64,000 nt of DNA, taken from positions 17,242,009 through 17,306,008 of the forward strand of contig NC_134517.1 of NCBI RefSeq assembly GCF_027942865.1, written 5' to 3'. The translations under genes were made by a program, and so were the position numbers. The notes under the pieces were generated by a model. That model did not search any database. It was not told the origin of the DNA and saw nothing but the letters and a program-made list of their open reading frames with translations. How positions within the stretch are numbered: the stretch's first letter is position 1; each line of letters starts with the position of its first letter. Source of the DNA: Odontesthes bonariensis (Eukaryota; Chordata; Actinopteri; Atheriniformes; Atherinopsidae). Positions 22,916 through 34,800 of this stretch are shown here, one piece after another.

Positions 22916-25900
22916 ATGAGGCCCCGTTACTTCCCCTTGGCACTGTTTGCCAGCTTCCTGTGCCTGAGTCGGAGCTACACCCTGAGGAGCTCCGTGTCCT
23001 GGGTCGTGTCTTCCAACGATGTGGACGTAGAGGACGCGGACCTGTCGGAGGAGGTCGCCCCGGCGTTGCTGGTGGACGGTGCGGCGCTGTGGAAAGCCAA
23101 CGTCCTCGGAGACGGCTTGGAGACCCCCGGGGAACAAGTCAAGGCCGAAAGCGACGACGCTGCGCGGCTGTCCTCTCGCCTGTTCTCGTATCGGTTAGAG
23201 ACAGTGAAGAAGTCTGGCGGCAGCTCTCCTCCTCCGCACCAGGAGACCGCCAAGACTGCTAGATACATATCTCATTACAGCGACTGGGGACATCTGGCCA
23301 CCATTTCAACCCAAGACAAGGTAACACAAGGAAAAAGTGAAAGAACCTGAGTTAGTGAGCACTTGGGGAGTCCTTGCATATTGTCAGTGCATATAAATGA
23401 AATGAGAGAAGCCAAACAATACAGCTAAAAGAAAGCTCACTCTACATCTCTGTTTATCTGTGAGTATAGTGTCTTTACCCCCCCCTCCAAAAAACATTGT
23501 CATCTAATAAAGTAGAAAACAGTGACGTGCACTCACAGGTTTGCAGTTATGCAGGAAATTAGGCAAGGTCACAACGAGCAAGAAGCTACGGTGGCCCCGA
23601 GGTGCAGAGCATTAGAAAACAAGAAGAAGAAGATGAATCACTGAAATTTCTGAATCATTTAAACAAAATGGCCGTTGTTATTTAATTTAAAAAGCCTAAA
23701 CAAAGATGCTTCATAAAGGATCTCGAAAACAGTGAAGCAGAGAACAGGTCAAGTCCAAGAGCACTGGTGCAACCGTTACCTTTTTTATTTCCAGGATTCT
23801 GAAAGTATGGATGGAGCCCGACATTGTTCTCAGAATCTTTGGTGTATTGGATAAACCACTAACACTAAGTGTAACCCAGCAGCGCCGCCTCACATATGGT
23901 GTCCTATTGGCAAAATATTATATATCTATATATTAAATATCCCACTTTTTTTGGAAAAAGAAAGAAGCACCCTCGTTCAAGTTGTGGTTGACAGACCTGA
24001 CAGAAACACTTCTTCTGGAAAGAATCAGATACATTCTGAAAGATAAACTTGGGGACTTGTGAAACCAAACAAAATGCCCAGGTAGAAATGCACTCCTATG
24101 GAGGGAAGAGTGGGACATTGGACTTGGGTTTATGAAGGGGTGGGGTGGGGTGGGGTCTTATATCTGCCCCCCCCCCCCCCCCCCCCCCCCATTTTTTTTT
24201 CTTTTTATAACAAACGTCTTAGAGAAATAACCCTAAAACGTAAGGGACAACATTTCAGGTCTCTACTGCAATCTCCTGAGAGCACATTGAGAAATGCCTA
24301 GTAAGAGCAAATATTCCCTTTTCCTGTCTTACTCCTCAATCTTTTCAAGCTGAGCAAACACTTCCATTTGCACAGTGCTCAGAGAAGAGTAAAGAAAATG
24401 CAGCTGAAATGTTGCCAGGAATTTCTATGCATTGACAAGCAAGAAATCGCGTCCTTGTGTGTTTTTTTCCCCCGTTTTGTTATGCCCTGTGAAACCATCT
24501 TTGTCTTTTCCACTTGGTCAAAAAAAGCCTCGGAAGGACAATCGCTTAATATTTTGAACTAAGTGATAATGGATCGATCATTCCAGTATTTGTTTTGAGT
24601 ATTTTTAGACAAAGGAAGGATTTAAAGGGCTTCAGCAATCATTCAACTGTCTGGTGACATCCAGTGTGTGTTTTTTGTTTCCCTCCAGATCAAAGGTATC
24701 CCCTTTGGGAACATCTTCTCAGTCAGCGATGGACCGCTGGACAACAGCACCGGAGTGATGTATTTCTACGTGACTCCAATGGACTACACTGTGGCGGACC
24801 TGAAAAGTAACCCCTACGCTTCTCTTACCTTCTCTGAGGCTGAGGGAGACTTCTGCAGGTACCTGTGTTATAGCTGTCTGCTGAAATACTACTTGTCCAA
24901 CCAGGTTTCTTGTTTGATTATATTGGAGTAAGTGTGCTCACAAAAAGGAAAGGCATGCAACTTAGCAGAAAACTTAAACGGAATAAACGCTGTAAGCGTT
25001 GACAGCACAGTGGGAGAGGACCATGGCCCTCTACTTGAGCGGTTTCTGGAGGTGTAGACATGCCACTCTCCATATTTCTTCCGCCTGGGGAAGATTTCAC
25101 AGAATAAATCTTGCCTCACATTACCATGCCAACACTCCTCCTTGTCCTCACATCCATCTCAGTCACTTGCCCACCATTTTTCATTTTTTTCAAACTGTGC
25201 TGTTTGTAGAGTTAAGCTCGGAGCCGGATGTGAAGTTGCGCTGGATGTTTTCACGGTATGATTAAAGCTGCCGTCGGCAGGTTTTCAAAATTGCGAGTCT
25301 AAAGTCAGAAAATTCGAACTGATACAACTTTCAGGTCCCTCCCCCAACCTCTAACAAGCTCCGAATCGCCCCCCAAACCCCTCCCCCTCTGTGGACGAGG
25401 TTGTGCACGTGAGTTCACACCAGTGTGAGCGCACACAAGCTGGGGCAGACTCATGCTCAGCAGCGTGTGCACAAGCTGTGATTGACAGGTAGGATTCCTC
25501 CACCCTAACTTGATTGGTTAAAAACAGCCGGGAGCACTCGGTTTTTGCAAGCATGATTACAGGCTTTAGAGGGAGCTACAGGTTTCGTTATTTTTCCTAA
25601 ACAGCCTATTTAATATTCTACTTCCAGAATCCCATGACAGTTCAAGCTAATATGACAAAAAAAAAGTTGCCGACCGCAGCTTTAAACAATAAAGCCCTTG
25701 AGCAGTTTTGGTTGACCTAGCCCACGGTTGGGCACCATATTTTGTCCCCTTGTTTTTCTCCAGAGGGATATTCTGACTTGGTGAAAGATGCAAAGGGCCA
25801 CATGTTGAGTGAAATTGAAACATGGGCACGGTATGAAATCCGCCTCTATCATACAGAGTTTTTTTAAGCATATCATGCTTGGTTGAAAATGTGGGGTCGC

Positions 25901-27052
25901 ACTCCTTGAACATAGCAATATCCTCCTAACATGGTGAACATACTGCCTGTGAAATGACACCAGTGACAAAATCTTTAGATGTCTGCTGTTGGCTTTAAGA
26001 ACTCCTTGGCTTTATAGTGAGTTTTGCTCAAGCATTCATTTTAAGTCTGGATCTGCCCACATAACTGCTGCTTTTGCCAAAGCCCCAATTATGACTGCAC
26101 TGGTCAATGCGCAGGTGAATTATGTCAACACGGTGCTCCAGCAGTTTGCGCTGGCGCTTGGGATGCACTGGACTCGCTGCATTCCTCAACCTTAACAGCA
26201 GGTGTCGCCGCTGAGGAAATTATGTGGCTACATTACAGGAATATCATTAGAAGGATTCCTAGTAGAAGTACATTATGTACTCACAGACTTAAGAGTTTGC
26301 ACTTCTCTGTTTTACTTTGAAGGAGTTTTCATGTTGTGTAACATTTATCATAACAGAACCGTCTTTGGTTTTGACGGATTGTAAAGAATCCTCCAGAAAT
26401 GGAGCAGCAAAAATGGCACCTGAACAGTGCCCGGCGCACCTGTTAATGTAATGTCAGTTTTGGCACTCTTTGCCATTCGCAGTGTAGAGAGCAGCGAGCA
26501 TAAATGCAGCATAAGTAATGGCTAAAGCTGCCTTTGGCCCTTGAGCCATATTTTGCCCATGTTTAGTCTAGCCTCAACTACTATGCAGTTGGAGTTGAGT
26601 TGTCAGTTCAGAAATTCTTGCAAACTCGCATGATAATTACGATGGCAAGTTTCTAATAGTCTTTGAAAAATTACAAAAAAATTACAACGGTTACATGTTC
26701 TACTGTGTTTACAGGCAAATGGTGTATGATCCAGAGGATCCCAGATGTGCTCGACTCACTCTAACAGGCAAGATGGTGGAGGTGGCCCCAGAGGAGCTTG
26801 CTTTTGCGAAGGAGGCAATGTTCTCAAGGTAACCAAGCTTATTGCAGCTATAGTATGGTACCACTTCATTTGGGTACATTTTTATTCACGTGTTTCTCTA
26901 TTTTTAAAAGACATCCAGTGATGGCAAAGTGGCCAGTGGGACACAAGTGGTTCTTCATGAAGATGGATTTGATTCAAGTGTGGCTACAGGACTGGATCGG
27001 GGGAGTATCACTCATTCCACTGGAGGACTACTTCAAAGCTACGCCCTTTTGA
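22916..27052 (+). CDS. creg2: CREG2 (cellular repressor of E1A-stimulated genes 2), four exons
   Basis: Exons 22916-23320, 24689-24858, 26715-26828, 26911-27052 (TGA 27050-27052) sum to 831 nt, or 276 aa, close to the human length. The ATG at 22916 starts a signal peptide (LALFASFLCLSRSYT). After a variable linker comes the CREG domain, a split-barrel fold related to FMN-binding oxidases: ARYISHYSDWGHLATIST, IPFGNIFSVSDGP, NSTGVMYFYVTPMDYTVADL, DPRCARLTLTGKM, and HPVMAKWP through the tail GGVSLIPLEDYFKATPF. An N-glycosylation sequon (NST) sits near residue 154. CREG proteins are secreted glycoproteins, and CREG2 in mammals is brain-enriched (family knowledge). The long charged linker between signal and domain argues for CREG2 over CREG1. 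A MITE occupies part of intron 2. Confidence 0.92.
24167..24190. repeat. 24-base poly(C) tract in creg2 intron 1
   Basis: Uninterrupted C from 24167 to 24190, preceded by GGGGT repeats at 24137-24155 and followed by a T-rich run. The neighbouring G-runs and C-runs could form intramolecular structures. Length is likely variable between individuals and prone to sequencing error. Confidence 0.9.
25262..25685. mobile_element. short MITE with TTAA flanks in creg2 intron 2
   Basis: The left end TTAAAGCTGCCGTCGGCAG (25262) matches the reverse complement of the right end, TTAAAGCTGCGGTCGGCAA (ending 25685), with two or three mismatches. TTAA flanks both ends. The interior shows no open frame. It is probably a non-autonomous element that uses TTAA targets, though the terminal AAAGCTG differs from the AAAGGRR of the other two. 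Confidence 0.7.
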
Positions 27053-27371
27053 AGCCCTCTCTTTTCTCGCTTCGTCAGCCTACGAATTCAGATAATTTCA
27101 GCAGTGTTTGCTATCGATAACACTTGTTGGCAAGGTGTGAGAACCAGCAAAGCAACAGGGCGAAAAAGAAAATGTTTTTTTTATTTTCCCAATCTTTTTG
27201 CTGTTTTAATTAGCAAGAGTGACTCTTCTTCACACTTGTTCTCCCTCAGCTTTGCTTGTCAGAGTTAAAATCAGAGTTTTCTCTGCTGGATGCATGAATG
27301 TATTTATAGTCAAACCATTTCAACCACTTTTATGGGTTTGCACTAATATATGTGTGGCGTTTAAAAAAACA

Positions 27372-27377
27372 AATAAA
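27372..27377 (+). terminator. creg2: candidate creg2 poly(A) signal AATAAA
   Basis: Canonical AATAAA about 320 nt after the creg2 stop. Other A/T-rich hexamers occur further on (27790-27800), so this is one candidate site. Confidence 0.4.
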
Positions 27378-27702
27378 TTTCCTATGGGAATGTATTTGAG
27401 AATTTAATCTCAACACTCCTGACCTGTGTGGTTTTTTTTGTGTTTTTTTTTAGGCAAAAATATGAATGAGGATTATATTGATTAAGGTAACACGGCTCAG
27501 GTTTAAGTCTAGTGATTGAATAATGTTCCAAGTTGAAGACTAGATGGTGCTTTACTAAGTGCAAGAAAGTGTCTCAAAGCCACTGGTAATTTTACATTGA
27601 AATATGATACTATCGCACCAATGGGACATATTTTGGGGGGAAAAATCACTTCTGTGTATGAGGGCATCTATTTTGGTGTTTAAGTCAGTACAAACAAAAA
27701 AA

Positions 27703-27758
27703 ATCTATATATATATATATATGTAATATATACGTAGGTATTTATATTATATATATAT
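27703..27758. repeat. imperfect AT microsatellite
   Basis: Runs of TATATA broken by TACGTAGGTA, downstream of creg2. It is low-complexity sequence only. Confidence 0.85.
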
Positions 27759-28079
27759 GCACAGCTTCGACATAAAAAGATAATTAGGAAAAAATAAAGT
27801 CTGCTGGGTTTTTTTTTGTCTATAAACTGAATTTACTTTATTTTGAAAATTAATACCGGAAAACTTGCGTCTGCACATTGACGTGACAGGTGAGAGCCGT
27901 TAGTTACGGTCCTTTACTGAAACTGAATGCCTGGGCTTTATGTATGTCGAGAGCGGGGCGTTAAATTGTTTCGGGGTTTCTGCTAACAGACGAAGGAAGC
28001 TCAGGCTGTGAAATTACGTAGCGACAAACGGTAAAAAAAAAAAAAACGTGCTCTGTTCTGAAAAGCTTTGGTTTAAGTG

Positions 28080-28803
28080 ACCGCAGGTTGACGAGCCCCG
28101 GCAGTGCAAACCACCGGAGTTTCAAATTAATGTTAGCTCGGTGGCTAACTAGCTCGTGCAAACTGTGTCGCAGTCGTCAGGTAGACCGGGTAACGTATTG
28201 GGTAAAAGTTGATGGATACACCGAACGGCTTTGTGGTTTACACATCTGCGCTGCTTTTCCGTATATTTCCTTCCCCGGTATCTGTTGCCAGTTACAGTGG
28301 AATCAACGTGATTTGAGGCGTAGCCTGTTCAACACCGTCAGAGACCGAACAGCCTATCCCGGAGGATCAGCCGTCACACACTCGAAATGCCTTGTACTTG
28401 CAACTTGTAGCTAACGAGTGGCTGTAAATATTACAATGGATTGTATAGGCAGCTCGTTTGTTTTGCGGTAGCCGACTGGACTGTTTTGTCACGAACATAG
28501 TTGACCTGTGACTGATCGCCGTAAGACTGTAACGGAGGAGCACGCCTCACCCCCCCCCCGAAAAAAAAAACGAAAAGGAAAGACGCACTAAGACTGAGGT
28601 TACATCCGAGCACTCGTCTCCCGGTGAACAAGTCGCTGTTCTCAGTCCTGCCCACTCAACCGTTGAACCGTTAGACGCGTCCGTATGCCTGCGACTTCGC
28701 TCGTCTTCACATCCCGAAGGCAGTGAAAGACGGTGGAAGGGAGGCAACACGGCAGCTCCAGGGTCCTCGACACTCAGCCGAGGAGAGGCATCGCTGAAAT
28801 GAG
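28080..28803 (+). promoter_or_regulatory. mgat4a: likely mgat4a promoter and 5' UTR (CpG-rich)
   Basis: CpG-rich compared with the surrounding AT-rich DNA. It runs up to the mgat4a ATG at 28804, and several short upstream open frames are present. No TATA box or transcription start can be fixed from sequence alone. The creg2 3' end lies about 700 bp or more upstream. Confidence 0.5.
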
Positions 28804-28897
28804 ATGAGGCTCAGAAATGGAACTGTGGCCACTGCAATCATTTTCTTCACGTCTTTCCTCAGCCTCTCTTGGTACACGGCATGGCAGAATGGCCGAG
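28804..28897 (+). CDS. mgat4a: mgat4a exon 1: cytoplasmic tail and signal anchor
   Basis: ATG at 28804 begins [20 protein letters not shown], then [11 protein letters not shown]. The start is fixed by the near-identity of this N-terminus to vertebrate MGAT4A. The donor GTAGGT is at 28898 (phase 1). Confidence 0.95.
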
Positions 28898-31800
28898 GTA
28901 GGTTCAATATTTGTCTCATGCATAGACTGATTGTATAACAATTGGCCCCCTGGGCTCACATTTGTAAAGCCCCCACCCTCCCATGACATGTAAAGGGACG
29001 TCCTGCCAAGGACTAGACGCCCTGAACAAAAGAGAAACAAAACAACCACAACCCATGCAGGTATAATGTGTAGTTGCGATATGTCCCAAATGGTGTATTT
29101 AGCCAATATTTTGAATCAATTTACCTTATAGTGCTCCTTTTACTTCTCTTCTCATTTTTTTTGTTTCTTTCCATTTGCTTGTTGCTAATTATTTGTCACA
29201 ATTTGATAGTTTTTACATCTCTTGACACTGTGTCAAGTTTTGGTTTCCTCCCGTCTTGTAAGTGTCCCATTTGTCTCACTTTGCGTCTGTGTGATCATTG
29301 TGCATTTCGGCATTTTGCGTTATGTTGGTCCTTTTTGCCTCCTTTTTCCTAATTTAGTTATTTATTCTAATCTTTTTTTTTTTTTTGTTACATCGCTTAC
29401 TACTTGATTTACATGACCTCACAGCCATTCTACTTTCTGGCGTCATCTTGTTTGCCTCTTTTGTTTTGTGTGCGTTTTGCATCTCTTCACGCTTGTCTTG
29501 CCCTCCACTTTCCTCAGCAACCCTCTGTAAAAAGATCAGAGGGTTTCTGGCTCCTTGGACCCCTTGGCCTTTGGGCACACTCATAAAGTGACCTGTTCAA
29601 GCTTTTATCCTGGTTACCACACAAATATATGGTACAATATGTTTCCAGTCAGTTTCCAAATTAGGCCCGGATAATAAATTGGCTCAAAATAACACGTGAC
29701 CAGCAGATTGTTGTAAGGTAGAGGTTGTTGCCGTTCAACACTGATGTGGTTTCTATTCTGTGGATTGGTATAAGCAGTCAAGAGATTAATATTTGTGTCC
29801 CATAGCGATTATGTAGCCTTCTCCGTGTGCTTTAAGCATTAACAGTCCTACTAATAAAAGGCTATGACCAACCTGTTACTGGTCCTTAACTTATTAAGGA
29901 GAACCTAATTATTCCCCATCGGTTAAAGCAACAGGTGTCACAGTTACAACTTTTATTACAAGATCCTCCACCTGAACATTACCTGTACCTGTACACGTAT
30001 AGTTATACTCATGTCTTACACGTGCTGTCAATGGGTTTAATTCCTGATAACAAGTCCGAAGTCACAAAGAGTGGGTCAGCCTCAGCCCACAGGCCCTGCT
30101 GAAGCACATACACAGTGGGGCAGAGTGTAAATACTTTCAGCCATAAGATAAATTCCAAGCAAAGGCTTCATGTTTTGATTACAGTGAATCTTATCAACTC
30201 GGAAAACTATGTTCCATTAAATGGTGTCCTTTTGAGTGGCATCACTGGAACAAGCAGAGACGGGTGCATTATTGAGATTAAATTGCAAGCGTCTGTTGGA
30301 CCCGTTGACACGTTGCATTGTGTATTTAGTCAGATAGATGAGACGGTGGGCAGACACCTCTGCTCTGTTTAATGCAACTTCCACATGGCAAATAGAAGGC
30401 GTGGGCGAGTTTCTAGTTTTTAAAGAGACATAGTTTCGAAATCACCAGAAATCTTTGCCCCACCGCTCTGCAGTGTGAGTTCTTTATCACTCCAAGACAG
30501 GAAGTCACCAAGTCGGGAAGAGGAGAGGAAGTTTCGAATGAAATTGTTCAGGTACTAAAACAAGCAAACGTGCCAAAGCAAACACGGATTGTCGTGTAGG
30601 AGGAAGGTAATCATTCATTCAAATGCTTGCAAAGAGGATCTACCAGAGGAGGCAATATGCATGATTTCACATCTACAGGAGCACCTCTCATCGCTCTTTG
30701 TCAAATTCATGGTAACGCCATCGTGAAGTAAACGTTTGCAACCCACTATCAGAGTTAACACTGGTGAAATAAAAAGCCCTCAGTAGAATAATAACCAAGG
30801 CAGATAACATGGCTATTGCTTGCTTTTACTTTCTTACTATTATTACATTTAGATACATAATATGATTAAACGTTTGTTTAAGATCTGATAAAAAAATCTC
30901 TTCTTCTTTTTTTTTTTTTTATTTGGTTCCAAACAGCCAGCTGTTGTACGGAGACCAAGCACAAGTGCGTTTGTGAGTGTGATTACGTAGTTTATGAGGC
31001 ACATGTGAGTCGACGCAGTCGCCTCAACGTTGAAATAACAGAATCAGCGTTGAAGCATTATTCGTTATCATTCTAAGTTGTGTAATAAATTCTTAAAATC
31101 TATCATTCAGTTGTAGTTTTCCAACATGTTTCCTAATGTTCCAAATGTTAGACCTTTTTATTTTATATTATTACAGTTTATGGTATTATATACTGTGAAA
31201 TGGGGATATTTTTGCTTCAGCACGGTTAGCACGCTGTCAGAATCTCATATCGGCCCGTGCCAAGTCCATCACTAATAGTGGCTACTAGTCTATTGTAAAT
31301 TAGATCTGTACCCCTCAGTTTTCTCTTAAGTGACCAACTTTGGAACCATTGAAATCTGTACTTTGCTCCTTGACCACCAATAGGAAAATGTGAGATAAAA
31401 TGGGAGGTTTTTAACCTTTGAGTTTACATAGTAATGCTCGCCAGGGTGGAGGGGATTTTGTCCGAATACTCAATGCAACTGGTATTCTATCGGAGGCCGT
31501 TTTCAAAACCAAACATTGGACTTGTCGTGGTGGAGCGAGGACAGATGTCGCTGATAAAAATGAAAAATGTGTGTACTGTATTTACAGTACGTGACAGTGA
31601 GCTGGTGAGCACACAACTGTGTCATTGAAACTGAGCCATGAAAAGATTTGGTCTCAAGTGTCTCTAATAAGACGCCTTGCCAAGTAGCACTTCTGCCGCC
31701 ATTAGTGGATGAATGTGATCAGTTGTATGGTGGCAGAGATGTTCTAATGCTAGTGTTTCTGCTAGGCAGGTGATGTCTTACCCTTCTTTCTATCTGACAG

Positions 31801-34800
31801 CCCTACAGGTTGTGGGCACATGCAGCAGGATAGGCAGCGATGTGTCAACAAAAATGGGGAAGTCCAAAACCACAAACTAGTAAACCGACCTGAATTTGAA
31901 ATGAGCTCATAACTTTTTCTCTGTATGTGACAGAGATTAAAATGAAACACCCCCCCCCCCCCCCGCCCCCCCAAAGTGTATGTTTCCGAACGTTACTGTC
32001 AAGATACATCAAACAATGTGTAGTGCAGCCCTTCACCTGCCTTTTAACAGCATCAAAAGCAAATCGTATGCCCCCACCCCTTTTTTTCCCCAGCCGATTT
32101 CCTACATTGTTGAGTCCGTTTCCTGTTTTAATTTGCTTTTTATTTTTTTACTAAAGCCACGAGCTTCTCTAGAACTATATGTCACATATTATTTCTGCCT
32201 ACAGTGATAGATGGCTTAAACTTTCATTCCGCCCATGGTGGGTGTGTAGATTGTACTTACCCTTCTGATGTTGAGTCATTTCAAAACCTGTACAAACAGT
32301 TGTACACAAGCTACAGATTCCGATTTTTGGCCCATTTCAAAGTTGTGTAATCTAGTAGTTGAAGCTTAAAGACATATTGATGTTTTGGGGGCTTTTGAAA
32401 AGGACAGGTAACCTCTGATCAAATTTTTTAATTTGAATCTAACTGTTTATTTACTGTCCTGTTCTTCTTGCTTGCCTGCTGTGATATGGAGCTTTACCGG
32501 TCAGCTGTCCAAACACTCCATGTTGAATGGCTCTTCAGAATATGCACTTCTCTGTCAGAATCTCCCTCATCCCCTAGTGAGAAGATGCTCTCCGGTTCCG
32601 TCTCTGTGGCTATATCTCAAGTTGACCATATTAACATTGGCTAACAGGATAAATATAATTCAAATACTTTGTGAGATAGAATGTGGTATTGATGTACTGC
32701 CAAAAAAAATGACATGGTTTTTGAATGCAATGTCCCTTTAAGTGTTTTTCCTCACAATAACCTTGTTTCTAATTGTGCTCAGCAGAATGTTGAAAACCCT
32801 TAAAGACTTGTCATGTTTGCATTTCTGCCTTCTATAGGTTGACAATGTATTTTTGGTGCAGAATTAGAATTGAAGTGAACACAACGTGGAAATTGTCTTG
32901 TGCTTTTCACAGCAAGAACACAAACTTGGTGGAGTGCACTTCTTCCCAATGAGAACAAAACTTACGCTTGCGAGTGGTTTGCTTTCAACTCGTCCTGAAA
33001 AGTAGCACCTTATGCCACCATCAAAAGTAGTTTTCTGTTTTCCTCTCTAGGCATCGTCCGTTGGGATGGAAACTCGTTTCGGAGGTATTAAGGGGAGCAT
33101 TTGAAGCTTAACACTATGATCTGATGGTGGTTCACTTTAAACTCGAGTGAGGATGTTCAGAGTCGGGGCATTTACTGAAATGAAATGATGGGACATTTAA
33201 GCTTATGCCCTCCAACTGAAAGCGATGATCATCCGACCGTTTCATTAATCTCAGAGTGGTTACGTGTGATAGATCCCCTGAGTAATGAATGAAATGGCTC
33301 TGTGGCCAACGTTTTGTGGCAGTTTATTGGTTGTGGTAGCAAAATGAGCTTACAGACACGATCAGTAACGTTAGGAAGAGTACTTTTCGTTGTCTATCTT
33401 TCTCGTTTTGAATGCGAAACTCCTTTTTGAAAATCAGGTTTTCAGTTTAAACTAGTGTGCAAAACCCTGAATAGGATGATGAGGCAGCTCAAATGGAATT
33501 TGTTCTCAGCAGATTAGCTCAGTTTCCTGTTACCGAGTGTACGACATTCATCCTTTTTGTAAATGTTACTTCCCCTTAGCTTTTCCTTAAATATATACTG
33601 TTCTCTTCCTTTTTTCTTTTTTTTTGAAGGCATGGTTTACCTCCATCATCACGTCAGTCAAACACAATGGGACAAAAATAGCACGCGTTATCGCAGTGAA
33701 GGAGGTAAAGGAGCAAGCAGGTTCTGGGAGGAAGGGTAGCTACATACTGTAGGTTATTGCTTAGAATGGAATAGGATGTGACTCGCTTGCACATTGTGCT
33801 TTCTCATTTGTAGTCTTTCACTGTGTGTGTGTGTGTGTGTGTGTGTTTTAGCTTGTGCACAGTGTGAGGTAAGGCAGTCTGCCAGACAGATCCCAAGTTG
33901 CCTGGAAGGAGAAGGAAGAGCAGAGTGAGTAAATCTTGAGGGAGGATGAGAGCAGCCTGAGGTTGGCTATATGATGGTGAGAGAGGCTGAGAGTGCTGTG
34001 CTGACAGCGCTGTGAGATACAGTGGGATACAGACACACACTGACACACATCCACCTCTCCTTGTCCCAGACAGTCCTTACTCTGTTTAAACAGACATCTT
34101 CAGCTAATAGGGAGGTAATCATTATTGTTCGCCTCCTCGTGCTTCCTCTACCCCACAGTGCGCTCCATTTATTCGTGCAAGGCCCTCCTTTTCTTCTGAA
34201 CAGCATTGCCAGACGGCACACAATTTCTCCTCAGTGTTAGGGAAAATAGATGGTGATTGTTCGACAATTGATAGTTCCCTGTTGATTAATCAGTGGCATA
34301 AGATTTCTGTATATACGGGGACACAGTGTCTGTGGTGTGGCAAAGCACACTTGCAGGCAACAAACGTAGTGGAAGCTATGCTGAATATGTTGATGCCCAA
34401 AAAGTTTACAAGTCAGGGGCATCAGATTAGAGAACTTCCATAACCCTGGAAGTTGCCAGGATTTGAATGCCTGTCAGCACAGAATTTTCACTATATCCTG
34501 TGCCGTAGCCTATTAGCATCCAAAATGTGTTGGGTTTTTTTTGTTTTGTTTTTTTGTCCACCAGTGTTTTGGTGGTGTTATTGTAAAGCATTGTGGATTC
34601 ACCATTGCTTACATTGGCACAGGTTGCTTGTGTAGGCCCTGCTTAGCTTGAGCAGCGAAGAAATAAATCCGGCTTTCGCGTAAGGGGGCAGATCACACCC
34701 AAATGGCACAAATGAGTCTGAGCTAACAAGTGAGTCAACCGACGAATCCTTTTTATCTCTGAAAGTGGATGTTTCCAAAAAAGGAATGCTCACTCTGGCA

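Noticed and set aside
22975..23268. Two further open frames over creg2 exon 1
   Set aside because: GC-rich codon shadows; only the frame starting at 22916 gives CREG2 and a signal peptide.
33630..33705. Possible small exon after a pyrimidine tract
   Set aside because: The acceptor-like tract ends in AAGG rather than a clear CAG and the segment adds nothing to the complete mgat4a model.
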